Below are positions 12,201 through 20,534 of a DNA stretch of 64,000 bases, in pieces (position 1 is the first letter of the stretch; each line of letters begins with the position of its first letter). The position numbers and the translations under genes are program-made. A model generated the notes under the pieces. That model saw only the letters and a list, made by a program, of their open reading frames with translations. It made no database searches and had not been told where the DNA came from. Source of the stretch: Bemisia tabaci (Eukaryota; Arthropoda; Insecta; Hemiptera; Aleyrodidae); contig NC_092801.1 in NCBI RefSeq assembly GCF_918797505.1, positions 40,106,517 through 40,170,516 of the forward strand. The letters are read 5' to 3'.

Positions 12201-12953
12201 AGTTACGGACACCATAGACTCGTGTTTCAAATGGACATTATAGTCTGTTCGAGATGGGAAGAACCGTGGAAAGTCGGAATTAATTGCACTATGTAGAAGC
12301 AAGGGTAGCGTTCGAGCCATTGTCCGCGATGAAGCACCGAACCAACCCTGGACCGTGGCTCACCGCACAGAGGGCTGGCTCCTCATGAGTCGCTTGCCGC
12401 TCGGCGCTTAGCACAGGAATTTGCGGCTCCAAGTTCGTATCCTGGGGAAAACCGCCGCTCCGAGGCCCATAGCCTCCTGTGCGGTGGCTACAGCGTGCGC
12501 GCAACATCGAAAAGTGACAATTGACAAGGGTCGAGACACCCCCACCCTGCAAAATAGTGCTAATTATTCCGACTTTCCACGGTTCTTCCCATCTCGAACA
12601 GACTATAGTATTGAAGATTTTTGTGAGAAAAAATGGTAAAATTGGTCTAACATAGTGCGCATATTCTATGGCACTTATACGAATTTGAAATGTTTTTTCA
12701 TGCCTGCTCTGGCTCTGGCGTTTTACTGTACAACATGTGACAACTAGGTCTCACAAAACTATGCTAGAACTATCTGTATCTATTTGTAGGCTTGGGGAAA
12801 AAGGCTCGATTGTCATTATTTGAGCCACTCGAGGATCGCAAAGCTATTCTGTCGTTTGGAATTTTTGGACATATTTTTGAAAATATTCCAATTTACATTA
12901 GTGCTCTAGACTTTTTTCCTCTGACTCTATTGATGATGTTTTTTTTTTTTTAG
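6095..12953 (+). CDS. Multi-pass membrane protein, LAPTM/DUF4728-like (5 exons)
   Basis: Proposed exons are 6095-6214, 7048-7126, 7918-8015, 9357-9537 and 12790-12953, giving 213 aa. Every junction is GT-AG and the phases fit (0, 1, 0, 1), which strongly supports exons 1-4. Hydrophobic segments fall at about residues 30-56 (CCCGCSLRMGVLIIGWFTV continuing into exon 2), 72-97 (WVIDYFIDGILLRIAGIILL), 103-130 (CVLLFLIASAVDAVKLVIEI) and the C-terminus (from about 185). A Cys-rich start of the first membrane helix followed by GVLIIGW is typical of insect LAPTM/DUF4728-like small tetraspans, which sit in endosomal, lysosomal or plasma membranes; that family assignment is from memory and tentative. 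The ATG at 6095 is chosen because a paralogous exon at 61585 starts at the same point. Exon 5 is less sure: it is open in the required phase but ends in a 13-T run just before TAG. Confidence 0.62.
6468..6693. mobile_element. 226-bp foldback MITE in intron 1 of the membrane-protein gene
   Basis: Nearly perfect palindrome with ends TACGGAAAAAAATTGCTGAT and its complement, centred on TTTAACCACGG. A diverged relative is at 18551-18899. Confidence 0.8.
7048..7126 (+). CDS. Exon 2 of the LAPTM/DUF4728-like gene
   Basis: Enters in phase 0 after ..accgtag and leaves in phase 1 at gtcagt. Encodes IVGALMILGFWPVANRL and about nine further residues, completing the first membrane helix begun in exon 1. 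Confidence 0.62.
7281..7449 (+). mobile_element. hAT-like MITE in intron 2 of the membrane-protein gene
   Basis: GATCGATTATCGATATTTCC to CACGCCACTCCACTG; same family as 27211-27374, with a small change at each end. Confidence 0.6.
7918..8015 (+). CDS. Exon 3 of the LAPTM/DUF4728-like gene
   Basis: Acceptor ttcttcag, donor gtaagt. The split Glu codon joins exon 2 exactly. Encodes KRVAVYLWVIDYFIDGILLR and IAGIILLIGVYA, the second membrane helix. Confidence 0.68.
8048..8473. mobile_element. 426-bp foldback element in intron 3 of the membrane-protein gene
   Basis: Arms TAAGCGAATTTTCGCGATCG and its complement; starts only 33 bp after the exon 3 donor. Confidence 0.7.
8640..8715. repeat. 76-bp palindrome, second copy
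   Basis: TGACGCCTACAAACCTAACT to its complement GATTTGTAGGCGTCA, same core as 2044-2119. Confidence 0.7.
9357..9537 (+). CDS. Exon 4 of the LAPTM/DUF4728-like gene
   Basis: Acceptor gcgttgtag, donor gtaagt, phase 0 in and phase 1 out. Encodes 60 residues: the third membrane helix (CVLLFLIASAVDAVKL...) and then a hydrophilic loop NIDRSVSVEISSDNELYPLF that should face one side of the membrane, ending GLFITL. Confidence 0.68.
9914..11008. mobile_element. 1.1-kb element with approximately 85-bp terminal inverted repeats and an internal tandem duplication
   Basis: Ends TGAATCACTAAATACAAAAA and complement. Inside, a unit of about 448 bp is repeated twice (CCATCGCATTGCTAAGGCGC at 10141 and 10589). 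The second unit has an open stretch at 10641-10838 containing NFPNQDTCVAWIGGNQNWPA; the first unit has a stop in the same frame. The coding remnant is unrecognised. Confidence 0.75.
12241..12605. mobile_element. 365-bp inverted-repeat element with TA target duplication
   Basis: Ends TAGTCTGTTCGAGATGGGAA and its complement, flanked by TA (12239-12240 and 12606-12607). The paralogous segment near 27070 reads ggacattagtattga without the insert. The TA duplication suggests a Tc1/mariner-type origin. Confidence 0.8.
12790..12953 (+). CDS. Probable last exon of the LAPTM/DUF4728-like gene
   Basis: Follows tatttgtag and joins the phase-1 end of exon 4 (Gly codon). It stays open for 53 residues: GLGKKARLSLFEPLEDRKAI, then FGIFGHIFENIPIYISALDF and a hydrophobic tail to TAG in a poly-T run. 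A diverged copy at 27410-27576 also terminates at this point. AATAAA lies at 13426. The weak points are the T-run end and the repeat character of the surroundings; the real exon could end differently. Confidence 0.45.
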
Positions 12954-13425
12954 GAAACTAGAGGATAATCAAAGTATGTACCTAGAATATTTCTGAGAGG
13001 AGATAAAAACTAGTAATTTTGCTTTCTCATAAAGAAGGGTTAAAATTAAAATTGTGTACTTCCCAAAATTTTATGATAAAGTAAGTATTGACTCAACTAG
13101 ATGTGAACGGATTTTTTTGGTTATTTTCATTTTGGGAGGGGGGAAGGGGTTATCTACATTTTGAGCCCCAGATCAGAAGTCACTCAAAAATTTCAATATA
13201 TGTCACACAAAACTGATGTCTTTCTGTCCATCGCATCGGCAGTTAGGATTTAAATAGTTTTTTACGTCATAAAAATTTGAATTTGTTGATGTAATGACCA
13301 AACGTTATCTAATTGACCGTGGCGGCATATTATAATGTACCGTAATGAACATAAATTTAAAATTTACAGTTTTTACACTCATACCAGTCATTAATATTTT
13401 AATGTTTTTTGCAACAGAAAGATGT

Positions 13426-13431
13426 AATAAA
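13426..13431 (+). terminator. Candidate polyadenylation signal AATAAA for the membrane-protein gene
   Basis: AATAAA followed by an A-run, about 470 bp after the proposed stop codon. The duplicated segment at about 28.0 kb has lost the hexamer (aatgaa). Confidence 0.3.
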
Positions 13432-13890
13432 TGAAAAAAAAAAAATCAATCAAAGACTGTTTTTTTCATCAAAAATTGAACGAATGAATTGAACTTCCAG
13501 ATACAATATGAGTCGAAATCATCGGTTTCTTACGTACTGAACCAATGCCGCTATTTAATGTTTTTATTTCTTCCTTTTCCTGGTTCTTGTCAGACAGAAA
13601 TATTCCCTGAAAATTTCACATGTAAATGCCGGGTGATCTCCTCAAAAGGCTGTGTGAGGGAGATTATGAGCAATTGGTGCCCCCACGTGTTTTCTTAGCT
13701 TCTATTTTGTATTCCTTATGATAGAACCTAGGTCCGAATTTTTTTGGCTCTTTCACATGAAGGCGCAACATCCATCGATGAGTCCAAACCGCAGCACCGG
13801 CCAACCAGGGGCGCTAAGTCGGACTTAAACCCAGTCGAGACTCGTCCTAAGTATATTTAAATACGATGGAAGGACCGACAAAATTCTTCC

Positions 13891-14478
13891 CCTCAGCTGC
13901 CGTGATAGCGAAGAGAGCAGTAAGTGCAAAAATGAAGTTTCGAGAAAATGGGCTCAGAAGCATCTGACCGAAAAATTTGATTCAAAGAAGCCTCCGTTCT
14001 TTGTCAACTTGCCACTAATCCTCCGAAAGACTCTTAGAATTTGTTTGGATGGTGAAAAATCGACCGATTTTATTTCAATTACATAAAAAGGCTACCTAGT
14101 ATTGATTTCCATGTCAGGCTAGTGTTAGGCAACACAGCCGTAAGTGTCACATATTTGCTATTCTGCATGCTTTCGTGGTTGCGTTTTGGACACACATCAA
14201 ACACGATTTCATGTTGGATATTGGCAGAGGACGGCGGCACTTGAAAGCGCTGTTTTCATTGGCTCTCTGGAGCAATATTGTCACTTACTGCTGTCTTGTC
14301 TGAAACTCCGTCATTTTTTGCGCACTTGTGGCTTTCTCATATGTCTCGTTTCCATGAAAATAAGATGAATTTTGCTGCTATAGTTTATTTTATGTAAAAG
14401 AGATTAAACAAATTTTGAAGGAAACTCGATTTCGAAAATTTGACCCTTACTGCTCTCTTCGCTATCACGGCAGTGAGG
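13891..14478. mobile_element. 588-bp element with approximately 32-bp terminal inverted repeats
   Basis: CCTCAGCTGCCGTGATAGCG at the left, complement CGCTATCACGGCAGTGAGG at the right. The interior is non-coding. Confidence 0.65.
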
Positions 14479-14710
14479 TCCATGGGGGCAAGTGAACCGA
14501 ACACGCATGAACAAAGTGACAAACTGTTGTGGTTTGAAAGTTCGGAATTAGGTGACCTGTTTAGCTGCTGTCAAAGGAAAGGATCTGTCGCATATGGCAT
14601 CGTGCGTTTACCTATATGTTGTCAAATTGCAGAGAGAAAAAGAATTAGTAATGCCCATCTATGTTGTCAGATTGATTTGCTCAGCTCTTTGCTTTCGTTT
14701 ATGACTTCTT

Positions 14711-14739
14711 GTATCAGATTGTTTTTGATAAGCTTGAGC
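14711..14739 (+). promoter_or_regulatory. Conserved start block upstream of copy A
   Basis: GTATCAGATTGTTTTTGATA followed by AGCTTGAGC, 71 nt before the ATG. The block recurs before all five copies. TCAG resembles an arthropod initiator; TGATAAG is a GATA-factor type motif. No TATA box is evident. Confidence 0.5.
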
Positions 14740-14781
14740 TCATGTTTCTGTTGATTCGTTCTACTCGTGCAAGCTAGAAGT

Positions 14782-14838
14782 ATGATAGTAGCTTTGGTAT
14801 GCTCTACCGTGTTCATCCTTGTATCTATTGAGGCCTCG
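14782..14838 (+). CDS. Copy A exon 1: signal peptide
   Basis: MIVALVCSTVFILVSIEAS, donor gtaagt. Its hydrophobic core and the EAS end before a Pro-type junction match the exon 1 of copies B-E. Confidence 0.62.
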
Positions 14839-14925
14839 GTAAGTGTAAATATTGATGACTTATGTGATGAAAGAGGACTCCGAAATGGTTGAATAAGTGA
14901 GAAGATGCCTCAGAAAACGATAATT

Positions 14926-15177
14926 CGATGGTGAAACTGCAGAAATGCGTATCTCAGTTTGCTGCGTTGTAGACCTCCGTTATACTTTATTTTCTACATT
15001 GAAAACTACTGAACGTCTTTTTTTGAAAATTTCAAAGATTTTTCTTCTCTATATGGACAATATTTCATGAAAACTTCAAGCCATGGTATTAGTTCGGTCT
15101 CTTTTTAAAAAAATAAAATAGTAACGGAGATTTCGGAACGCTGCAACCGAGGTACGCATTTTTGCAGTTTCACCGTC
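14926..15177. mobile_element. 261-bp-family foldback MITE in intron 1 of copy A
   Basis: CGATGGTGAAACTGCAGAAA to TTTTGCAGTTTCACCGTC; diverged relative of 32778-33038. Confidence 0.65.
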
Positions 15178-15486
15178 AAATTGTTATGCAGCAGTATTGA
15201 AAGCAAGTCAAACATGCAACCTGAAAAGCAAGTATTAGATTATGTTTGGGTCCTTCTTTAATTTTCAAGTAAATGCTGATTGTGAGTATGGATGATAAAA
15301 ACTACCATTTGAGAACTCTACCACTGAATCACTACGTTTTGGTGAGGAACAAAACTTCCTTCTGTGCACTTTTGTGCGCATGTGTAATTCGAATAATGCG
15401 ATTTACGTGGCATTCATAATCTTAGACTCACTTGAAATAAATTTGAGTCACATGTTATTTACTTACAATTTTACACACTTAATCAG

Positions 15487-15729
15487 TTAAAATACCATCT
15501 TCTTGCAGCCGCTCCAAGCAAGAGTTTTGACGAATTGCTAGATGCGTTCATTGGCTTAGAAAGCAATAGAAAGAACCTAATAAACACGGTGATTAAAGCA
15601 GCTGAGAACAAAAACATCAATGTAACGGACAAATTCCTGGATAAAATTAGAGAGACAGATGAAGTGTTCATGAGCATTCGATCCTATTTTGATGCTGGTA
15701 AGGTCGTATTTGACGTCAAAAAGGAGTAG
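15487..15729 (+). pseudogene. Copy A exon 2 (frame damaged, early stop)
   Basis: Keeps the family core SFDELLDAFIGLESNRKNL, the N-glycosylation sequon NVT and SIRSYFDAGKVVFDV, then TAG at 15727-15729. The start given is the alternative AG that keeps frame; the homologous acceptor ends at 15508. A residual donor gtaaga lies at 15756. Confidence 0.6.
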
Positions 15730-15811
15730 CAAAAATGCCAGCAGATTTTCATGAGGTAAGAGCAACACTATGTCCTATCTTCCTATCTCAAAATAATCAA
15801 GTTAGGATCAG

Positions 15812-15954
15812 TTGGACTGCATTTTGCAATTTGGAACTATAAATTCTGGCTCATCCGAAAAAACACTCATGTGCATAGGTAGGGAGGCTACTGGCACTTA
15901 CGTTGTTTTTAAGCCGGGTCAGAATTTATAGTTCCTAATTGCAAAATGTAGTCC
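15812..15954. mobile_element. Approximately 145-bp foldback MITE in intron 2 of copy A
   Basis: TTGGACTGCATTTTGCAATT to TTGCAAAATGTAGTCC. Confidence 0.7.
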
Positions 15955-15984
15955 TGTTTATTGTCGTTACCAGCAAACCACAGA

Positions 15985-16148
15985 GCAGGAGTGTTGAGTG
16001 AATGATCGATTATCAATATTTTTCCATTTAAAGCTATGGTAAAGAATCGATTATTAGGGTGTTCGTTACGAAGACTCCGTTTGTCGATCTTTTCCATAGG
16101 TTTAAGTGGCAGATTATTCGATATATCGCAAAGCACGCCACGCCACTG
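15985..16148 (+). mobile_element. hAT-like MITE in intron 2 of copy A
   Basis: GTGAATGATCGATTATCAAT to AAAGCACGCCACGCCACTG. The left terminus is degraded. Confidence 0.6.
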
Positions 16149-17864
16149 CCACAGAGAGGAAACTGACATAAGATGTCGAAATTCCATAGGTATGACCTGC
16201 AGTGTAGCTACACTGCCGCGCACAGTGCTAAGGAAAAACTTCGTATGAACCTTCGGATGTTGCCAAATCGCCTTTGCTGGAATACTAATTTACTGAGAAA
16301 GTTGTCAATATTTGTCTTAATTTTGCAGACACTTTTGCACTCTAATCTAAAATATTCGGCGATATCAAGGAAAAATAGGCAGAACTTCCTTCCAAAATTA
16401 ACGTTTTATCAGAGGAAATTTTGCAACACTGAAAAATTTTGTAGAATTTACCATCCTTTCACGCTGTATTCCACACAGCGTCAACTCAGAGTCAATTCTG
16501 CCAGGAGAAAGATAAACGTCACTGGAAAAAAAAAAACACCTTGGATCTAGAGAAACTGTCAATTACGGGCAAACTGAACTGTCATCGATGACCCACACCA
16601 ATGGCCAATCCAGTAGGCTTCCTATAATTCCAGGGGGTTACCTATAAAAATATGTAAATGAAGAGAGGAAAATTATTCGGGTTTTATGTAATGTTTTATC
16701 ATTTGAAATGACAATAATTCCAAAATTTACAAAATCTCCAAAATCATAGGTTGAAAACCGCCGATGCCGCAAGTTTGAATAATCGCATCAAACACAGTGC
16801 GGCCGGCGCGGAAAGCATAGTAGCGCCGTACAAGACCGCAGGATACTTCATGCATTGCGCGTACAGCACGGTGCACACTCAATTCGTTGGAAAGTCGTAT
16901 TTTCTTGGTGTCGAACTTACCCCGGTGTGCACGATTTCCAAACAGTGCACACCGCGGGCTTGCAATTCTAGGATCCCAGGATTGTAGAGTTTTGGAAATC
17001 CTGTATGGTTTCCGGTGTTTGTAGTGTTTTTAAGAGTCTGGACTCTAGATCCAATGTGTTTTTTTTCCCAGTGGTTACTATAATAATGGTACAGGTAATA
17101 ACCATTCCTCTGGCAGAATCGACTTGAAGGTTGGTAGAATTTAGCATTCCTTCCCGCTGTGTGAAATACAGCGTGAAGGAATGGTAAATTCTACCAATCT
17201 TTTTTTTTCAGTGTACGGCATTTTTCCTTAGCACGGCAGTGAGGTAGTACATCCCCGTGTCAAATATTTTTAATCGGCAGGGGTGGTTTTGTTAACGCAT
17301 GGAAAGATTAAGGTCTACAGGACTCCATTTTCGTTTTCTAACCGCGACTTTCAGTAAGTTTGTCACGATATTGGAAGCAAAAATTTTCAGTAATCAAGTG
17401 ATCGGAATCTTGATGGATTCGATTTGATTTGATATTGAAGTATCATATCCGCCCGCTTGGGAGCAATTTTGGAAGTCCTAAAAGGGGATGCGCAATGCGC
17501 CTTAATATTCTGACCGCGAAGAAAATGTTTGCTATTCCGCTTATGGGTTTGTTAATAAGTATACGATTTTAGACTATGTTGCTTGATGTGACATGTTAAA
17601 GAAAAATTGAGGACTTAACTGAAAAAACGGTGTCCTTACAAGGATTTAATTTATTCTTTACATTTAAAACGACAGTGCACTTGCTAAAGGTATATAGCCT
17701 CCTCTGTTGAGAGTGCTCTTCTATATTGCAAAATCACGATTTTTATAGAAAGAAACCATTTTTTATCACGGCGACTGAGGGAAATTTTTCCCAGGTGAAC
17801 TGCTTCCACGTTGTATCTCACTATTTGGTAATGTCGCGACTTCATTTTCAAATTTCTGTTATAG

Positions 17865-18128
17865 AGAACATCGGTCCTCAAAGTTGAGGATTACTTGCAC
17901 AAAAAAATGCTTAAGCTGTCTGCAAATCTCAAAACTTTAGAGGCACAAATGCAAGACCTAGCGGCCAATGATGTTGGCATACTGCGGCCGTTAATCAACG
18001 TGCTGAATGAGAGTGATCAGGCTCTTGTCCCAATCATAAAACAGCTCATGGAGAACCTGGAAAAGACGGCTACGCAAATGCAAGGTGGCAAGATAATAAC
18101 CAATTCTCAACGAAGTTTTGAATCATGA
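17865..18128 (+). CDS. Copy A exon 3
   Basis: Acceptor ctgttatag. Encodes RTSVLKVEDYLHKKMLKLSA followed by NLKTLEAQMQDLAANDVGIL and the conserved SDQALVPI block; the stop is TGA at 18126. The tail after the KQLMENLEKT region is about 14 residues longer than in the sister genes. Confidence 0.65.
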   Translation, partial: RTSVLKVEDYLHKKMLKLSANLKTLEAQMQDLAANDVGILRPLINVLNESDQALVPIIKQLMENLEKTATQMQGGKIITNSQRSFES

Positions 18129-18328
18129 CTTTTTATTTACGAAGGTTTGCGTTCCTCTATCATCAGTATTCATGACTATCGGCATTATTTGGATGAGAGA
18201 ATATCCCAGCAAGCTCAGAGAAGAGGGAAAATCTTAAATCTACTGAAGTTTGAGAAGTATCAAACACTGAATTCATCAGTAGAAATTTTCAAGTGGTTTG
18301 GTCAGAAATGTATATAATTCCATAATTC

Positions 18329-18334
18329 AATAAA
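18329..18334 (+). terminator. Polyadenylation signal AATAAA after copy A
   Basis: Hexamer 200 nt after the copy A stop codon, in an AT-rich 3' region. Confidence 0.4.
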
Positions 18335-18550
18335 AATTTGGTGTGGTGTTACTAGGTTTCATTTGATGTTAGTTTGCTTCATGGGGTAATTTGAATTTTT
18401 CTATGTTTAATTTTTAAGTCGCTCTTGATTGTTCATTATTAAAATTTAACGTTCCTGCTCCTTTTATTGTCTCTTTAATTTAATCGAATTATATATTTAT
18501 ATTATAAAAAGACGACTGTGTAAACCAACCAACCTATTTATAGATATTAT

Positions 18551-18899
18551 ACACGGAAAAAATGGATTGCTGACTTAACAATTAAGTTATTAAAAACTAT
18601 GTCCGAAATGTTTCAAATGTACGATTTGCAATAGTGGAAAGCTAATTTAACCACGGCGGTAGTTAACTTGTACGTATTTATACTAAAAGGAACAATGTCC
18701 ATAGGGTTTGCGTGAGGAATAATATAGTTCCTTTTGGCATAAATGCGTTCAATTAGCATGTTTATATTGTAAATGAAATAATTTTGGGCTGATTAAATTG
18801 TTACGTACATTTTATATTGTAAAATATACACTGAAACATGTCGGACACTTTTCTTAACTACAAAATTGTTAAATCAGCAATATAATTTTTTTCCTTGTT
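18551..18899. mobile_element. Foldback element between copies A and B
   Basis: ACACGGAAAAAATGGATTGC to complement-like GCAATATAATTTTTTTCCTT, with a TTTAACCACGG-type centre as in 6468-6693. Confidence 0.55.
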
Positions 18900-20030
18900 A
18901 TCAAAGAACTATCGTTTTAGAGAGGATCTGAATCAGAAAGTCTCTTTTTTGAGCAAATAATTAATTCTTTTTAACATTTTTACACTTACACATACTTTTT
19001 ACATTTCAACTCTGTTAATTTATAGTTTTTTTCTCTTTTCTTCACGGCGAAGACAGCTGTAGCAGCATTCCAATCCTTTCTAATAATTTCTATAACTGAG
19101 CACGGTATGCTAGCAATTCTTACACGTAGATTCGAATGAAGATTCTCCCATAAAACCTGCGTACTGAGAGCAAAAGACGTGATACGATTCTTTCGATTCT
19201 ACTGTAGCACAAATTGCATATCACTGAAATATGAAGGAGACTTAAATTGGTCTCACGTGCAATCTAATACTTATGCGCGGAATAATTGTAACAATTCGTG
19301 GATTCGGCAGTTCTTCGAATCAGAAAATTGGAGATAATTTTTTCGACCTTTCGGCACTTTAATTATAGTTTTTTTCGGTACAATCTCTTTTTAAAATTGT
19401 ATTATTATATTCGATGGAATGGCTTTAGCAGCTAAAAAACAGTAGCTCCCGTCCTATTTTTTATGAATTAAAAGACATTATGTTTGCATTTCTGATATTA
19501 TGGCCTTGTCAGTCAGGCATCACGCTCTTTCATAGATAAGCATGTCTCACTCTCAGGTTGCTTCAACAAGTGTGATGTAAAGGTGCTCGATGGATATCAA
19601 CAATCACACTGATGTTACACTGCTTTAAACATACAATTATGCATACATCATCATGACATTAAACTGACGTCATGGCCTTTTTCGAGCCTTTTCTAATCGC
19701 CAGACGTGAGTAACTATTTACAAGTATAAAAACTACTTATACGAAGAGATCATAGGAGTAAATGCAACTTTATTTTGAAAATCTAAAATAATGATATCCC
19801 AAGTAATGAAATTAAAAAAAAAGTTTTTAATTTTAGATGGTATCGTTTAAAAATTACATTTATATTTACATCTTACACCCAAGAATACCTTAAATACATG
19901 CCTCGGGTTCCAAGGTGTGAATGATTACAGTCGTTAAGGCATCGTAGCGAGTACATTTTATTTACAATCAAGTGATCACATAAACACACACGTGCGCACC
20001 ACTATGGCCGCCAGCGCACGCGCACAATGC
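18900..20030. other. Spacer without recognised genes
   Basis: AT-rich DNA between the copy A and copy B regions. I see no exon of the tandem family, no other coding pattern and no clear repeat ends here. Confidence 0.4.
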
Positions 20031-20031
20031 C

Positions 20032-20336
20032 CATAGAGTACATAGAGTCGTAATGTAAATAGGAGAGCTGGCGTCATGTTCTGCTCGACGAGTTCCGAGC
20101 CCGGTGTGCGCCGAGCTTCGATCACTTTATCGATACATTTTCGATCCAAAATGGCGATGTAGAATACGTAGTAATCCTTTTTGTTTACATCCGCGGACGG
20201 TTTGGTCCCCGTGTATCGAAAAAAATCGATCATGTACCGAAAAATTGACCCGCCGTGGCACAGGAATCTCGGAATTCAAAACCTGGGAAATGCGTAGATG
20301 CTCTTCCATTCACATTACGACTCTATGTACTCTATG
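20032..20336. mobile_element. 305-bp foldback element just upstream of copy B
   Basis: 25-bp arms CATAGAGTACATAGAGTCGT.. and complement; ends 54 bp before the copy B start block. Confidence 0.65.
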
Positions 20337-20390
20337 ACTATGTCACATTGATGGATTAATGCGCCCAGCTCATCGCCTATGACTGTGAGG

Positions 20391-20420
20391 GCGTATCAGA
20401 TTATTCTGATAAGTTCAAAC
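20391..20420 (+). promoter_or_regulatory. Conserved start block upstream of copy B
   Basis: GCGTATCAGATTATTCTGAT then AAGTTCAAAC, 87 nt before the ATG; matches the block of copies A, C and E. Confidence 0.5.
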
Positions 20421-20477
20421 TATGTCTTTTTCTAACCTAATTTTTTCAATATCTGTCTAAACCCGTGTGCCAAAAGT

Positions 20478-20534
20478 ATGACTGCTGCTTTAGTGTGCTC
20501 TATCTTGATGGTTTACACATCTATCGAGGCCTTC
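20478..20534 (+). CDS. Copy B exon 1: signal peptide
   Basis: 19 codons ending GCC TTC, donor gtaagt. Start chosen because the ATG follows aaaagt exactly as in copy C and the other copies keep the same spacing. Confidence 0.8.

Larger units (their letters stand above)
14782..18128 (+). pseudogene. Copy A of the tandem secreted-protein family (damaged)
   Basis: Exon 1 (14782-14838) is a normal signal peptide, MIVALVCSTVFILVSIEAS. Exon 2 (15509-15755 by homology) has lost 10 nt at its start and more near its end. Joined at the usual acceptor it is out of frame and meets TAG after 11 codons. Joined at another AG (exon from 15487) the frame is restored, but TAG at 15727 still cuts the product after FDVKKE. 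Exon 3 (17865-18128) is intact and even longer than in its sisters (87 aa, ending in an extra Lys/Asn/Ser-rich tail). I read this as a pseudogene or a gene making only a truncated secreted product; its sisters are intact. AATAAA follows at 18329. Confidence 0.68.
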
